Shown piece by piece: positions 5,924 to 12,422 of a stretch of DNA of 17,687 nt. A program made the translations under genes and the position numbers. This DNA comes from Methanomassiliicoccus sp. UBA345. Lineage in GTDB: Archaea > Thermoplasmatota > Thermoplasmata > Methanomassiliicoccales > Methanomassiliicoccaceae. Positions within the stretch are counted from its first letter, which is position 1. Every line of letters starts with the position of its first letter. The stretch covers positions 1 through 17,687 of the forward strand of contig DATD01000018.1 of the NCBI GenBank assembly GCA_002504525.1, read 5' to 3'. The notes below the pieces were generated by a model, which saw only the letters and a program-made list of their open reading frames with translations, was not told the origin of the DNA and made no database searches.

Positions 5924-5978
5924 TGCCGTCGAAAGAGACGTATCGGGTGGCGCTGACGATGATGCTTCGTCTCGTTAA
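5766..5978 (+). CDS. Single-span membrane protein (70 aa)
   Basis: The start ATG follows GAGGGAG. Residues 5-27 form a membrane helix (ELVFLIVLMNYVLLACLMWF) followed by a basic tail (GKMSKG, then KKMMHRRE). G/C at third positions is strong up to about base 5920 and weak after it, where the frame overlaps the next gene by 56 bases. Its helix aligns without gaps to that of the preceding protein, suggesting tandem duplication. It may be a minor virion or assembly membrane protein. Confidence 0.6.
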   Translation: MDGMELVFLIVLMNYVLLACLMWFVIGKMSKGAIVVKSPSLSKKMMHRREVADAVERDVSGGADDDASSR

Positions 5979-6186
5979 TGGCGCACCGATGCGCGTCTCG
6001 AGCGTCGACCTAGCCCGCATGGTGAACGGCACGCCGTTCGCCGAGCGGCCGGCCCCTCGAGAGGTGGCCGTGGCCGGCGCGGTATTGTCGCAGGAGATCA
6101 GGGAGCCCCGCAAGGGCTTCCTGGTCGAGGAACTCGGCGGCTCGACCGTGACCGCTTTGTTCCGGAGGCAGCACCATGATCACTAA
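5923..6186 (+). CDS. Small protein, winged-helix-like (87 aa)
   Basis: GGGAGGT lies before the ATG. The order of segments fits a small winged-helix fold: helix (TYRVALTMMLRLVNG), SSVDLARMVNG as a possible recognition unit, a third helix (EVAVAGAVLSQEI), and a wing-like GFLVEELGGSTVTALFRR. This suggests a DNA-binding protein within the structural operon. Its 3' end overlaps the start of the 607-aa gene by 11 bases. The assignment is from pattern only. Confidence 0.62.
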   Translation: MPSKETYRVALTMMLRLVNGAPMRVSSVDLARMVNGTPFAERPAPREVAVAGAVLSQEIREPRKGFLVEELGGSTVTALFRRQHHDH

Positions 6187-7999
6187 GCACATTCTGCCAC
6201 TTTTCGCCGTGATGGCTGTGTTCCTGGTCGTCGCCGTGCCGTACACCAGCGCGGCTGGAGAGGACCTCATCGAGAAGCAGATCACATATTCCATAGACTC
6301 GGAGTACCAGGACGAGCACGACCGGGTCGTCAACATCGCCGATGAGTCCGCGATCACTAACCCGGACACGTGGAAACCATCTCCACAGGGCATCTGGATT
6401 GGTGCATCGACAGAGGAAAGCCTCTATCAGTTCGATCAGATCATGGCCGTGGACAACGTGTTACAGGTGCACAGCCATGTCCGATTTAACTCGACCCAGG
6501 TGATGAACGGGGCGTCAACTACCATCATTCGCTCCCCCATCGCGTCTGATAATGTCTCGGAGATGCGCCTGCGTGTTTGGGCGTTGAGCACGCCAGAGTG
6601 GGAACTGCGATACCCATTTTCAGAGTATCCATTTCTAATGAGCGATGAACCACTGGCGGCATCGGTGGACATCAACATGGCCGACACATCCATCACTGAT
6701 GGAGGAGACCAATGGACCGTCGATGGCCGAACGTACATCCTGCTGTATGGCCCGCTGTACTCAGGCATCGACTATGTGTTCTCGTGGGCGGCCATATATG
6801 AGCCAGACAGCCGCCCTGCGGTATACCTCTCAGGCCAGGATATAGCCAACGACAACATAACCGATACGCAGATCAGCGTATACTCCAAGCTCATCCCAGA
6901 TCAACCTTACGAGCAAACGTACAGGTGGAGCATAGACCCAGGAATCTCTTTCGATTTCCAGCAGGGTCTTGGAAACGGTGTCTACGCTCAATCATTCTAC
7001 ATGGGCGTCGGTGACTCCATCTCTGTAGTGATTAAACCGGACAACAGCGGAGCGGACCCATCGTACTATCACACGGTCATGATTCCATGGGCCACTGCTG
7101 ATGGACATATCAATGCCAAGGTCACGGCTGAAAAAGGCTCAGGAAACGGCGTATGGACGCCATACTGGGAGGATAATCGGACCGCGTGGGACGGCTATAT
7201 ACTGGCTTGCTCGGACGAAAAGGTGCCTAACAATGTAGTATCATTCATCCGGGTAACCGTTACATTCCTCTCTGCTGAACGAGTGAATTGGATTTGCCTT
7301 GATGGTGCGACGTCAGATTTTAGCCAAACGTCGTACTATAACAACGCCATCGTGACGACTGGCGGCATCGAGCACAAGATTCAGTCCCGATTGTATGCCT
7401 CCTATCAGAAATCGGTCGGAGAGGTGTTCATGCCGAGCATGAACCCCGCCGATTTCCCGGCCATGCCAGGGCCTAAGATCAACGAACGCGGCAATTATTA
7501 CGGGACCATCATGGGCTTCCTCCTGATAGTCGCAGGCGGCCTCCTGGTCTCAACAGTTTTCCTTGCTCCAATCGGATTCTTCGTTGGAGGCGCAGGCGCA
7601 GTCATGCTCACCCAAGACCTAATGAGCGGTGGAAACTTCTTCTCGCAAAATGCAGCGGACAACATCAATAATGCGATCAACGGACTGTTAAGCAATCCAC
7701 TGGACAAATTACGGGATGCGCTAGGAGGAATAGGAAAATTCATCATCTCCGTGGGAGAGGCGTTCTACGATGGGCTCAAATGGTTCGTTGATGCCACCAA
7801 AGAATACATCCCGATCCTCCTCGGCCTGCTCATAGTCGCCGTCGCCCTGTATATCTTCTTCTATGCCATCAAATTCCAGCTCCAAATCTGGGGCATCTGC
7901 TTCAGCATGGCGAAGGGGAATATGGAGGCTGCAGCGGGTCAGGCCGAGCAGCTGCACGGGCAGGTCAGCGGAGCGCTCGGTCGCCTGAGGAGGACCTGA
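6176..7999 (+). CDS. Large exported membrane-anchored protein, candidate virion surface protein (607 aa)
   Basis: Residues 1-27 are a signal peptide (hydrophobic FAVMAVFLVVAVPY, then TSAA). Residues 28 to about 435 form an extracellular region rich in Thr, Ser, Asp, Tyr and Trp with alternating beta-like pattern, typical of adhesins or spikes. Two hydrophobic stretches follow, about 441-478 and 543-575, separated by an amphipathic segment, and the C-terminus (GQVSGALGRLRRT) is basic. Codon third positions in the ectodomain look more A/T-rich than in the genes at 8184-11226, suggesting separate evolution. Placed in a structural operon with membrane proteins and an ATPase, it is probably a receptor-binding or envelope protein. 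No family recognised. Confidence 0.72.
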   Translation: MITKHILPLFAVMAVFLVVAVPYTSAAGEDLIEKQITYSIDSEYQDEHDRVVNIADESAITNPDTWKPSPQGIWIGASTEESLYQFDQIMAVDNVLQVHSHVRFNSTQVMNGASTTIIRSPIASDNVSEMRLRVWALSTPEWELRYPFSEYPFLMSDEPLAASVDINMADTSITDGGDQWTVDGRTYILLYGPLYSGIDYVFSWAAIYEPDSRPAVYLSGQDIANDNITDTQISVYSKLIPDQPYEQTYRWSIDPGISFDFQQGLGNGVYAQSFYMGVGDSISVVIKPDNSGADPSYYHTVMIPWATADGHINAKVTAEKGSGNGVWTPYWEDNRTAWDGYILACSDEKVPNNVVSFIRVTVTFLSAERVNWICLDGATSDFSQTSYYNNAIVTTGGIEHKIQSRLYASYQKSVGEVFMPSMNPADFPAMPGPKINERGNYYGTIMGFLLIVAGGLLVSTVFLAPIGFFVGGAGAVMLTQDLMSGGNFFSQNAADNINNAINGLLSNPLDKLRDALGGIGKFIISVGEAFYDGLKWFVDATKEYIPILLGLLIVAVALYIFFYAIKFQLQIWGICFSMAKGNMEAAAGQAEQLHGQVSGALGRLRRT

Positions 8000-8001
8000 T
8001 C

Positions 8002-8187
8002 ATGGACTTCCTCGCGACAGCCGTCTGGATCTGGGAGTTCATGATCCTGCAGCTGCTCCCACTGGTCTCGGTCCTGCTCGCAGGCGTATTCATGCTCAAG
8101 ATCATGGATGAAGCCCCGGAGACGGTCGGCCGGTATGCCAAGCGGATGATGGCCAAGTTCAACCGCGCCGGGAGGGGTAAGCAATGA
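8002..8187 (+). CDS. Single-span membrane mini-protein (61 aa)
   Basis: The ATG lies two bases after the previous stop with GAGGAGG seven bases upstream. A long hydrophobic helix spans about residues 8-33 (VWIWEFMILQLLPLVSVLLA), followed by an amphipathic basic tail (GRYAKRMMAKFNRAGRGK). Small size, single helix and basic C-terminus also fit a minor coat protein. The stop overlaps the next ATG (ATGA). Confidence 0.7.
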   Translation: MDFLATAVWIWEFMILQLLPLVSVLLAGVFMLKIMDEAPETVGRYAKRMMAKFNRAGRGKQ

Positions 8188-8831
8188 CGCAGGACGACTA
8201 CACACTCTTCCTCTTTGCCATACTGGGCATCTGGATAATCGCGCAGGCCGTCTCGCTCATCTGGCCGAAGGGTCGCAAGCACCTCATGGAGCGGCCGGTC
8301 GACGTCCACGGGACGCTGTACAAGAACCGCAAACGTGCAGCGCGCAGGAACCTCCGCGGCGTGGGGGTCAAGTGGCTGATCTGCACCGGCGAGGCCGACT
8401 ACTACGACATGCGGTATGGCAAGGTCGCCGGCCTGCTCAGCGGCCCTCACTGCGAGGACGTGTTCATCAAGACCGAACGAGCGAGACCGCCCATATGGGC
8501 CATCGTGCCAAAGGAGCTCATGCGGGACAAGCACGGCTCGAACCTGGTCATCGAGTGCAACGGCTTCGAGCCGATCGGGAACTTCTTCGTCCCCGTGTAC
8601 TGCAGCGACACCTCGAAGGAAGTGGTCGAGTACTACAACGACCTGATCATGCGCCACGAGGCCCACCTGGTGCAGCGTGAGAAGGACGTGGAGCTGGCTG
8701 AGCAGGGAGCTCATGCCATGAAGGACGCTCTCAGCGTGAAGAGCGTGAACACGAACATCAGGGACCGCCAGGACAGCGTCCCGGTGGTCCAGTCGAAGGA
8801 GGAGAGGTACGATGAAAGAGCGATCGATTAA
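8184..8831 (+). CDS. Membrane-anchored cytosolic protein of the assembly operon (215 aa)
   Basis: GGGAGGGG precedes the ATG. One membrane helix at residues 6-26 (YTLFLFAILGIWIIAQAVSL) is followed by positive residues (KGRKH), so the remaining 185 residues are predicted cytosolic. They contain a compact mixed alpha/beta region (residues 45-150) and a charged, coiled-coil-like helix at about 150-185 with a disordered tail. No family is recognised. The next gene starts 20 bases before this stop. Its place beside another membrane protein and the ATPase suggests an assembly or export scaffold at the inner face of the membrane. Confidence 0.72.
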   Translation: MTQDDYTLFLFAILGIWIIAQAVSLIWPKGRKHLMERPVDVHGTLYKNRKRAARRNLRGVGVKWLICTGEADYYDMRYGKVAGLLSGPHCEDVFIKTERARPPIWAIVPKELMRDKHGSNLVIECNGFEPIGNFFVPVYCSDTSKEVVEYYNDLIMRHEAHLVQREKDVELAEQGAHAMKDALSVKSVNTNIRDRQDSVPVVQSKEERYDERAID

Positions 8832-9684
8832 ACGCGAGTTCTTCAGCGAGGCGCATCCGCAGGCGTATCAGTTGGTCAAGGCCATAGGGCCGAGGATCCA
8901 TACCATCGCCCTCGGCCTGATCATCGCCTTCGCCATGCTCTCCGAGCTCGCCCACGGGAACGAGCTCTTCATCCTCGAATGGATGGAGGCCTCCGTGGTC
9001 GTTCCGACGCTGCGCGACTGGATCACCATGCCAGGAGCGTTCGAGACATGGGCAACAGAATATGGTCTGATCACGCTAATGGCGGCCATCGTCGCGATCG
9101 TCGTCATCTATGCGCTGCATTCCATGATCTGGCGGTACCTCTTCAAGGACTACCATCGCGTCATCTACAAGGACTGGGACAGCAAGCTGGTGCTGGCCGA
9201 GCCGAGGGAGGGGCGGCTGTACTGGTACACCGGCAACTCTCTTTACCGCATATGGGACCGCCTGTACGGCTCCCCGCCGCGCACCGAGCACGTCCTCTAC
9301 CTGCGATCGAGGACATGGCGGCCGTTCAACATCCTGAACCCTCCGGCCTCGCTGTACCGTCTCCGGCTCTCTCCGGAGGAGAGGGTCGAGTTCAGGGGCT
9401 CATACAAGGTCGTAGGGCACGAGCGCCCGTACCGCCGGCGCGAGGGGGTCAGATCGTACTTCACCCATACGGACCGATACGCCACTGGAGAGATCCCGTA
9501 CGAGCAGGCGCTGGCCGAGTTCGACCGCAGGACCGGACGCCTGATCTCGGAGATGAAGGAGCTCACCAAGGGGAACTCCGCCATCCGCCTCGACAAGATG
9601 AGGAACGTGGAGATCGCCGAGGACGACTTCATCAATGCCATCGAGGCCGTCCAGGGGGGAGAGGATGCAAAAGGGCACTGCTAA
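8812..9684 (+). CDS. Two-span membrane protein with large cytosolic domain (290 aa)
   Basis: Start behind GGAGGAGAGG. Membrane helices at about residues 29-47 and 84-107 flank a 35-residue outside loop; both ends are predicted cytosolic. The C-terminal 180 residues are rich in Arg, Tyr and Trp (RLYWYTGNSLYRIWDRLYG) and end in a helical segment. No family recognised. With the preceding protein and the P-loop ATPase it forms a likely membrane machine; ATPase partners with this topology are known in several virion-assembly and DNA-transfer systems, but identity here is inference. Confidence 0.72.
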   Translation: MKERSIKREFFSEAHPQAYQLVKAIGPRIHTIALGLIIAFAMLSELAHGNELFILEWMEASVVVPTLRDWITMPGAFETWATEYGLITLMAAIVAIVVIYALHSMIWRYLFKDYHRVIYKDWDSKLVLAEPREGRLYWYTGNSLYRIWDRLYGSPPRTEHVLYLRSRTWRPFNILNPPASLYRLRLSPEERVEFRGSYKVVGHERPYRRREGVRSYFTHTDRYATGEIPYEQALAEFDRRTGRLISEMKELTKGNSAIRLDKMRNVEIAEDDFINAIEAVQGGEDAKGHC

Positions 9685-9955
9685 CCTTAACCCCATCAGC
9701 GACAGCCTGGAGGAGGAATGCGACAACTACATGCGCCTGTACCGCCAGCGCCGCTACGATGAGAAGTCGGTGTCCTTCGCGCTGATCAAGCAGCTGTGGA
9801 CGATCCGCGTCCGCTCGGGCGAGGATCTCCCGGCCCCGGACGTGCCGGCCGCCGTCCTGCGGCAGCACGGCTTCCTGCCGGATGCCCAGGTGCGGTGGGT
9901 CGGGGCGCTCAAGGAGCGTCTCCGCTCCAGGAGGGATAGCCGCTATGGCCGATGA
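9665..9955 (+). CDS. Soluble charged protein (96 aa)
   Basis: ATG 9665 follows GGGGGAGAGG and overlaps the preceding gene by 20 bases; an in-frame ATG at 9635 lies deeper inside it and is less likely. The product is helical and charged (EEECDNYMRLYRQRRYDEKS, then SFALIKQLWTIRVR) and has a PAPDVPAAVL segment. No known domain. It ends 11 bases inside the next gene. Probably a soluble partner in the assembly operon. Confidence 0.68.
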   Translation: MQKGTANLNPISDSLEEECDNYMRLYRQRRYDEKSVSFALIKQLWTIRVRSGEDLPAPDVPAAVLRQHGFLPDAQVRWVGALKERLRSRRDSRYGR

Positions 9956-10388
9956 TCCGAGCGGGTTCAGCACGTTCAAGGTCCGGGAGAACCGCGGGTA
10001 CCATGAGATGATGATGAGCTCCCTCGAGCTCAAGCATCAGGAGGCCAGCAAGGACGGCTTCGGCGAGTACTACGAGGACGTGCTTGATTCGATATGGTCC
10101 TCCATCCCGACGGCCGAGAAGCTCACCATCGATCTTTTCAAGGAGGACGGCAGGGCGAAGGCCTCCGCGTTCGACTCCTGGGCCGAGGCCTTGGGGATGG
10201 TGAGCCTCAAGGTCAACCGCGAGGACTCGCTGCGGGATCCCATCAACCGCCGCCGCGTGAACCGCAAGGCCCAGGTGATCACAGACACGCTCGCCGCGTT
10301 GGACTTCCTGTACAAGAAGCCGCCGGTCGGCCGGTTCGTTCCATCGGATGGAGCTGACGACATCGGCTGGGGGGATGACACTGAGTGA
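9945..10388 (+). CDS. Soluble protein preceding the ATPase (147 aa)
   Basis: AGGAGGGAT lies before ATG 9945; the longer in-frame start at 9882 would overlap the previous gene by 74 bases. The sequence is acidic and helical, with a region FDSWAEALGMVSLKVNREDS and a basic RRRVNRKAQ before a final helix, then an acidic tail. No family recognised. It overlaps the start of the ATPase gene, so the two are probably co-translated and may interact. Confidence 0.7.
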   Translation: MADDPSGFSTFKVRENRGYHEMMMSSLELKHQEASKDGFGEYYEDVLDSIWSSIPTAEKLTIDLFKEDGRAKASAFDSWAEALGMVSLKVNREDSLRDPINRRRVNRKAQVITDTLAALDFLYKKPPVGRFVPSDGADDIGWGDDTE

Positions 10389-11226
10389 GCTGCAGAAGAA
10401 CTACATGCTCGGCTTCGGCCGATTCGTCTCGAGCATTATCCAGGAGGACTGGGACTGGTGGACGTACTTCGACGGTCCGGAGCGAGTGGGCAAGTCCCAC
10501 GGCAGCATATGGTTCGCCCACTTCGTCAGCGGACCGCTGTATAACATCAAGCAGCATACCTGCTACGACGCCGAGACCTTCCTGCGATTGGTCGACGATA
10601 CGCCTCGATACGGCACCATCATCCTGGACGAGGCTGCCGAGGCCTGGTTCAATCGGGACTTCCAGAGCTCGATCAACAAGGCGCTAGGGAAGGCGTCCAC
10701 GCAGATCGGAGATCGGAACCTGAACGTCATCCTCAACCTCCCGTCCATCTGGCTCCTGGACCCGGTGGCCATCCGCCGGCACAAGACCAGAGTGTCTGTC
10801 AGCGCCCCAGGGTTCCGGCGTGGCAAGAGCGAATGGTACAAGCCGTCGTGGAAGCGCTTCCAGAAGCAGGTCGACCCGTTCTGGGACCTGAAGTTCATCC
10901 AGTACTCCCCGCCCCTGCCGGAGAAGCAGTTCCTGATCTACAAGGAGCACAAGACGAGAGAGGCGAAGGAGCGGCTGGCCGGCTACGTCGACCAGGTGCA
11001 TGCAGCTCGAGAGAAGGAGAAGCCCGAGGTGACGGCGGACGAGATCATCGTGCAGATCGGCAAGCTGCGAGGGAAGAGCAAGCAGCTGCTCCTCGGCCCT
11101 CGAGGCGACTATGGCAGGAGCCTGGTGAAGAACAAGTTCGGCTGCGCTGACAACGTAGCTCGAGAGGTCTGCGACGTGCTCAATGCGAAGATGCGGGTCC
11201 TTCGCAAGCAGAAGGGCGAGGACTAG
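10375..11226 (+). CDS. P-loop ATPase, Zot-like morphogenesis type (283 aa)
   Basis: Walker A GPERVGKS at residues 34-41 and Walker B GTIILDEA at 80-87 are intact. After Walker B comes a segment with INKALGKAST and RNLNVILNLPS, then AIRRHKTRVSVS; the order matches the Zot/pI-like and related archaeal element ATPases, in which a polar sensor strand precedes a conserved 'R.H' stretch. There is no membrane helix, so the two membrane proteins upstream may tether it. The C-terminal 60 residues look like a helical DNA- or protein-binding domain. The start is uncertain: ATG 10375 is used, ATG 10348 adds nine residues, and neither has a good ribosome binding site. Likely role: powering virion assembly or genome packaging at the membrane. 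Confidence 0.8.
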   Translation: MTLSELQKNYMLGFGRFVSSIIQEDWDWWTYFDGPERVGKSHGSIWFAHFVSGPLYNIKQHTCYDAETFLRLVDDTPRYGTIILDEAAEAWFNRDFQSSINKALGKASTQIGDRNLNVILNLPSIWLLDPVAIRRHKTRVSVSAPGFRRGKSEWYKPSWKRFQKQVDPFWDLKFIQYSPPLPEKQFLIYKEHKTREAKERLAGYVDQVHAAREKEKPEVTADEIIVQIGKLRGKSKQLLLGPRGDYGRSLVKNKFGCADNVAREVCDVLNAKMRVLRKQKGED

Positions 11227-11227
11227 G

Positions 11228-11262
11228 CCCTCGAGACTCTCGAGGGAAAATCCTCTTTTTTT
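11228..11262 (+). terminator. Terminator of the structural/assembly operon
   Basis: CCCTCGAG (11228-11235) and CTCGAGGG (11239-11246) form a perfect 8-bp stem with a 3-base loop, followed by a long T-rich run, starting one base after the ATPase stop. Confidence 0.75.
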
Positions 11263-11265
11263 CTT

Positions 11266-11283
11266 TGTGTTCGTAAGAACACA
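11266..11283. promoter_or_regulatory. Inverted repeat TGTGTTC/GAACACA
   Basis: Perfect 7-bp arms around GTAA, between the terminator and the coat promoters. Possible operator; it shares no sequence with the 18-bp site downstream. Confidence 0.35.
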
Positions 11284-11323
11284 CTCTATCTAAGTAGGTT
11301 ACAGAATAGGATGGTCGATGGTG

Positions 11324-11372
11324 CGCCCGCATTATTTCCCGGCAAATAACGCGATGCCAGCGAGTGCGGGCG
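11324..11372. promoter_or_regulatory. Nested palindromic site, copy 2 (upstream of coat promoters)
   Basis: Core 11332-11349 matches the consensus TTATTTSCCGGSAAATAA. It is bracketed by an unrelated perfect outer repeat, CGCCCGCA (11324-11331) and TGCGGGCG (11365-11372). The core ends about 36 bp before the first TATA box, a position suited to an activator. See copies at 1841-1875 and 15800-15817. Confidence 0.55.
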
Positions 11373-11384
11373 ATGGCCGCGACC

Positions 11385-11415
11385 TATATAAACCGCTCGA
11401 CGGGCGGTATAAAAA
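11385..11415 (+). promoter_or_regulatory. Two tandem TATA boxes of the coat operon
   Basis: TATATAAA at 11385-11392 and TATAAAAA at 11408-11415, with boxes 23 bp apart. Transcription starts would fall near 11412 and 11437, giving leaders of roughly 50-75 bases before the 79-aa gene. Tandem strong boxes suggest high or two-phase expression, fitting a major structural protein. Confidence 0.65.
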
Positions 11416-11485
11416 GGACGGGTCCGGGTCGAACACACATGGACTCGCCGGCCCGTAGGACCGGACGGGACCGGGAGAGAAGACC

Positions 11486-11725
11486 ATGAAGAAGTTCGAC
11501 CTCAAGTCCAAGATCGCCAATGTCCGGGAGAGGTTCTCCCAGAACGGCACCCCGGCGTTCGCCGCGCTGCCGCTCGGCCTCGGAGCCGGAGCCCTGCCCG
11601 TGTTCGAGATCGCCGCTGACACCAGCGCGATGACCACCACCCTGATCGGCCTGATGATCGCGATCGTCCCGCTGCTGATCATCATGAAGCTGTTCACCAA
11701 CGTGTTCGACGGCTTTGGGAAGTGA
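11486..11725 (+). CDS. Small hydrophobic protein, candidate major coat protein (79 aa)
   Basis: The ATG follows GGGAGAG. The N-terminus (residues 1-20) is basic; a hydrophobic, Gly/Ala/Leu-rich stretch spans about 22-44 (TPAFAALPLGLGAGALPVFE), a short polar break DTSAM follows, then a membrane helix at about 50-72 (TTLIGLMIAIVPLLIIMKLF) and an amphipathic basic end. This fits two known designs: inovirus coat proteins (long basic signal, then a helix ending IKLF-like) and the two-helix coat proteins of spindle-shaped archaeal viruses. First gene behind two tandem promoters. It could also be a pilin-like or holin-like protein. Confidence 0.65.
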   Translation: MKKFDLKSKIANVRERFSQNGTPAFAALPLGLGAGALPVFEIAADTSAMTTTLIGLMIAIVPLLIIMKLFTNVFDGFGK

Positions 11726-11731
11726 TTCGGG

Positions 11732-12337
11732 ATGCGCATCAGGCGAGTGATGCCGGCCGCCCTGGTCGCTGCGTTATCCATGGTGCTATGCGTCATGATG
11801 ACCGCGGCGCCGGCGCAGGCACACATCGCTCATGACGGCTACGTCTGGCTGCACGATGACGGCGGGGACACCCTCGCCGCCACCGACTGGCGCTTCTACG
11901 TCGAGGTGCCACACCACCTCAACACCGACGCCGAGAGCTGGGACTTCACCATCTACTCGCAGCTGGTGAACTCCACCGGCACCGCCGCGGCTGGCCAGTA
12001 CGGCGTGGTGATCTACGTCGACAATGGGATCATCAACCGGTCCGTCACCTCGACCCTGACCACCTCGCTCGACGGCATCGTGTACGGCAACGTCAGCATG
12101 CCTCGCTCGACCTTGACGCTCTTCGCTCCTAGCGATGACGCCACCGTGTTCGTCGAGCTGAAGTCGGCCGCCGTGGCCGTCGACTCGCACACCGCCACGG
12201 TGCCGATCTACGGCAGCGAGACGGTCGCCGCGAGCTCCGCCGCGATGGTGGCGATGGTCGGCGTGTTCGGGGTGTGCGTCACCCTGGTGGTCGTCGTGAA
12301 GATGTTCGGCCTGGTCAAGGTGTGGGGCAAGAAGTGA
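11732..12337 (+). CDS. Exported protein with C-terminal anchor, candidate minor virion protein (201 aa)
   Basis: Starts six bases after the coat gene stop. A signal peptide (residues 1-30, MPAALVAALSMVLCVMM core, ending APAQA) precedes a roughly 130-residue Thr/Ser/Val-rich beta-sandwich-like domain with sequons such as NSTG and NRSV. The C-terminus is a membrane helix (AMVAMVGVFGVCVTLVVVV) with a short basic tail KVWGKK that resembles the end of the coat protein. Predicted topology is outside with a single anchor. Probably displayed on the virion or host surface. No family recognised. Confidence 0.7.
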   Translation: MRIRRVMPAALVAALSMVLCVMMTAAPAQAHIAHDGYVWLHDDGGDTLAATDWRFYVEVPHHLNTDAESWDFTIYSQLVNSTGTAAAGQYGVVIYVDNGIINRSVTSTLTTSLDGIVYGNVSMPRSTLTLFAPSDDATVFVELKSAAVAVDSHTATVPIYGSETVAASSAAMVAMVGVFGVCVTLVVVVKMFGLVKVWGKK

Positions 12338-12422
12338 GGTGAGCATGTCTCGCCCCGCGACCAAACCCTTTTACATTATCCATTTTTATAATTGCATTAC
12401 GTTTCTCATGGGGGGATAAAAG
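12338..12422 (+). promoter_or_regulatory. Intergenic promoter region of the deacetylase gene
   Basis: After the previous stop comes CCCTTTTACATT, a weak T-rich end, then TTTTTATAATTG near 12383-12394, a possible TATA box about 30-40 bp before the start codon, and a strong GGGGGGAT ribosome binding site at 12411-12418. Confidence 0.45.

Noticed and set aside
8979..9785. Plus-strand open frame of 268 codons
   Set aside because: Shadow of the 290-aa membrane protein; Arg/Gly/Ala-rich composition typical of wrong frames in GC-rich DNA.
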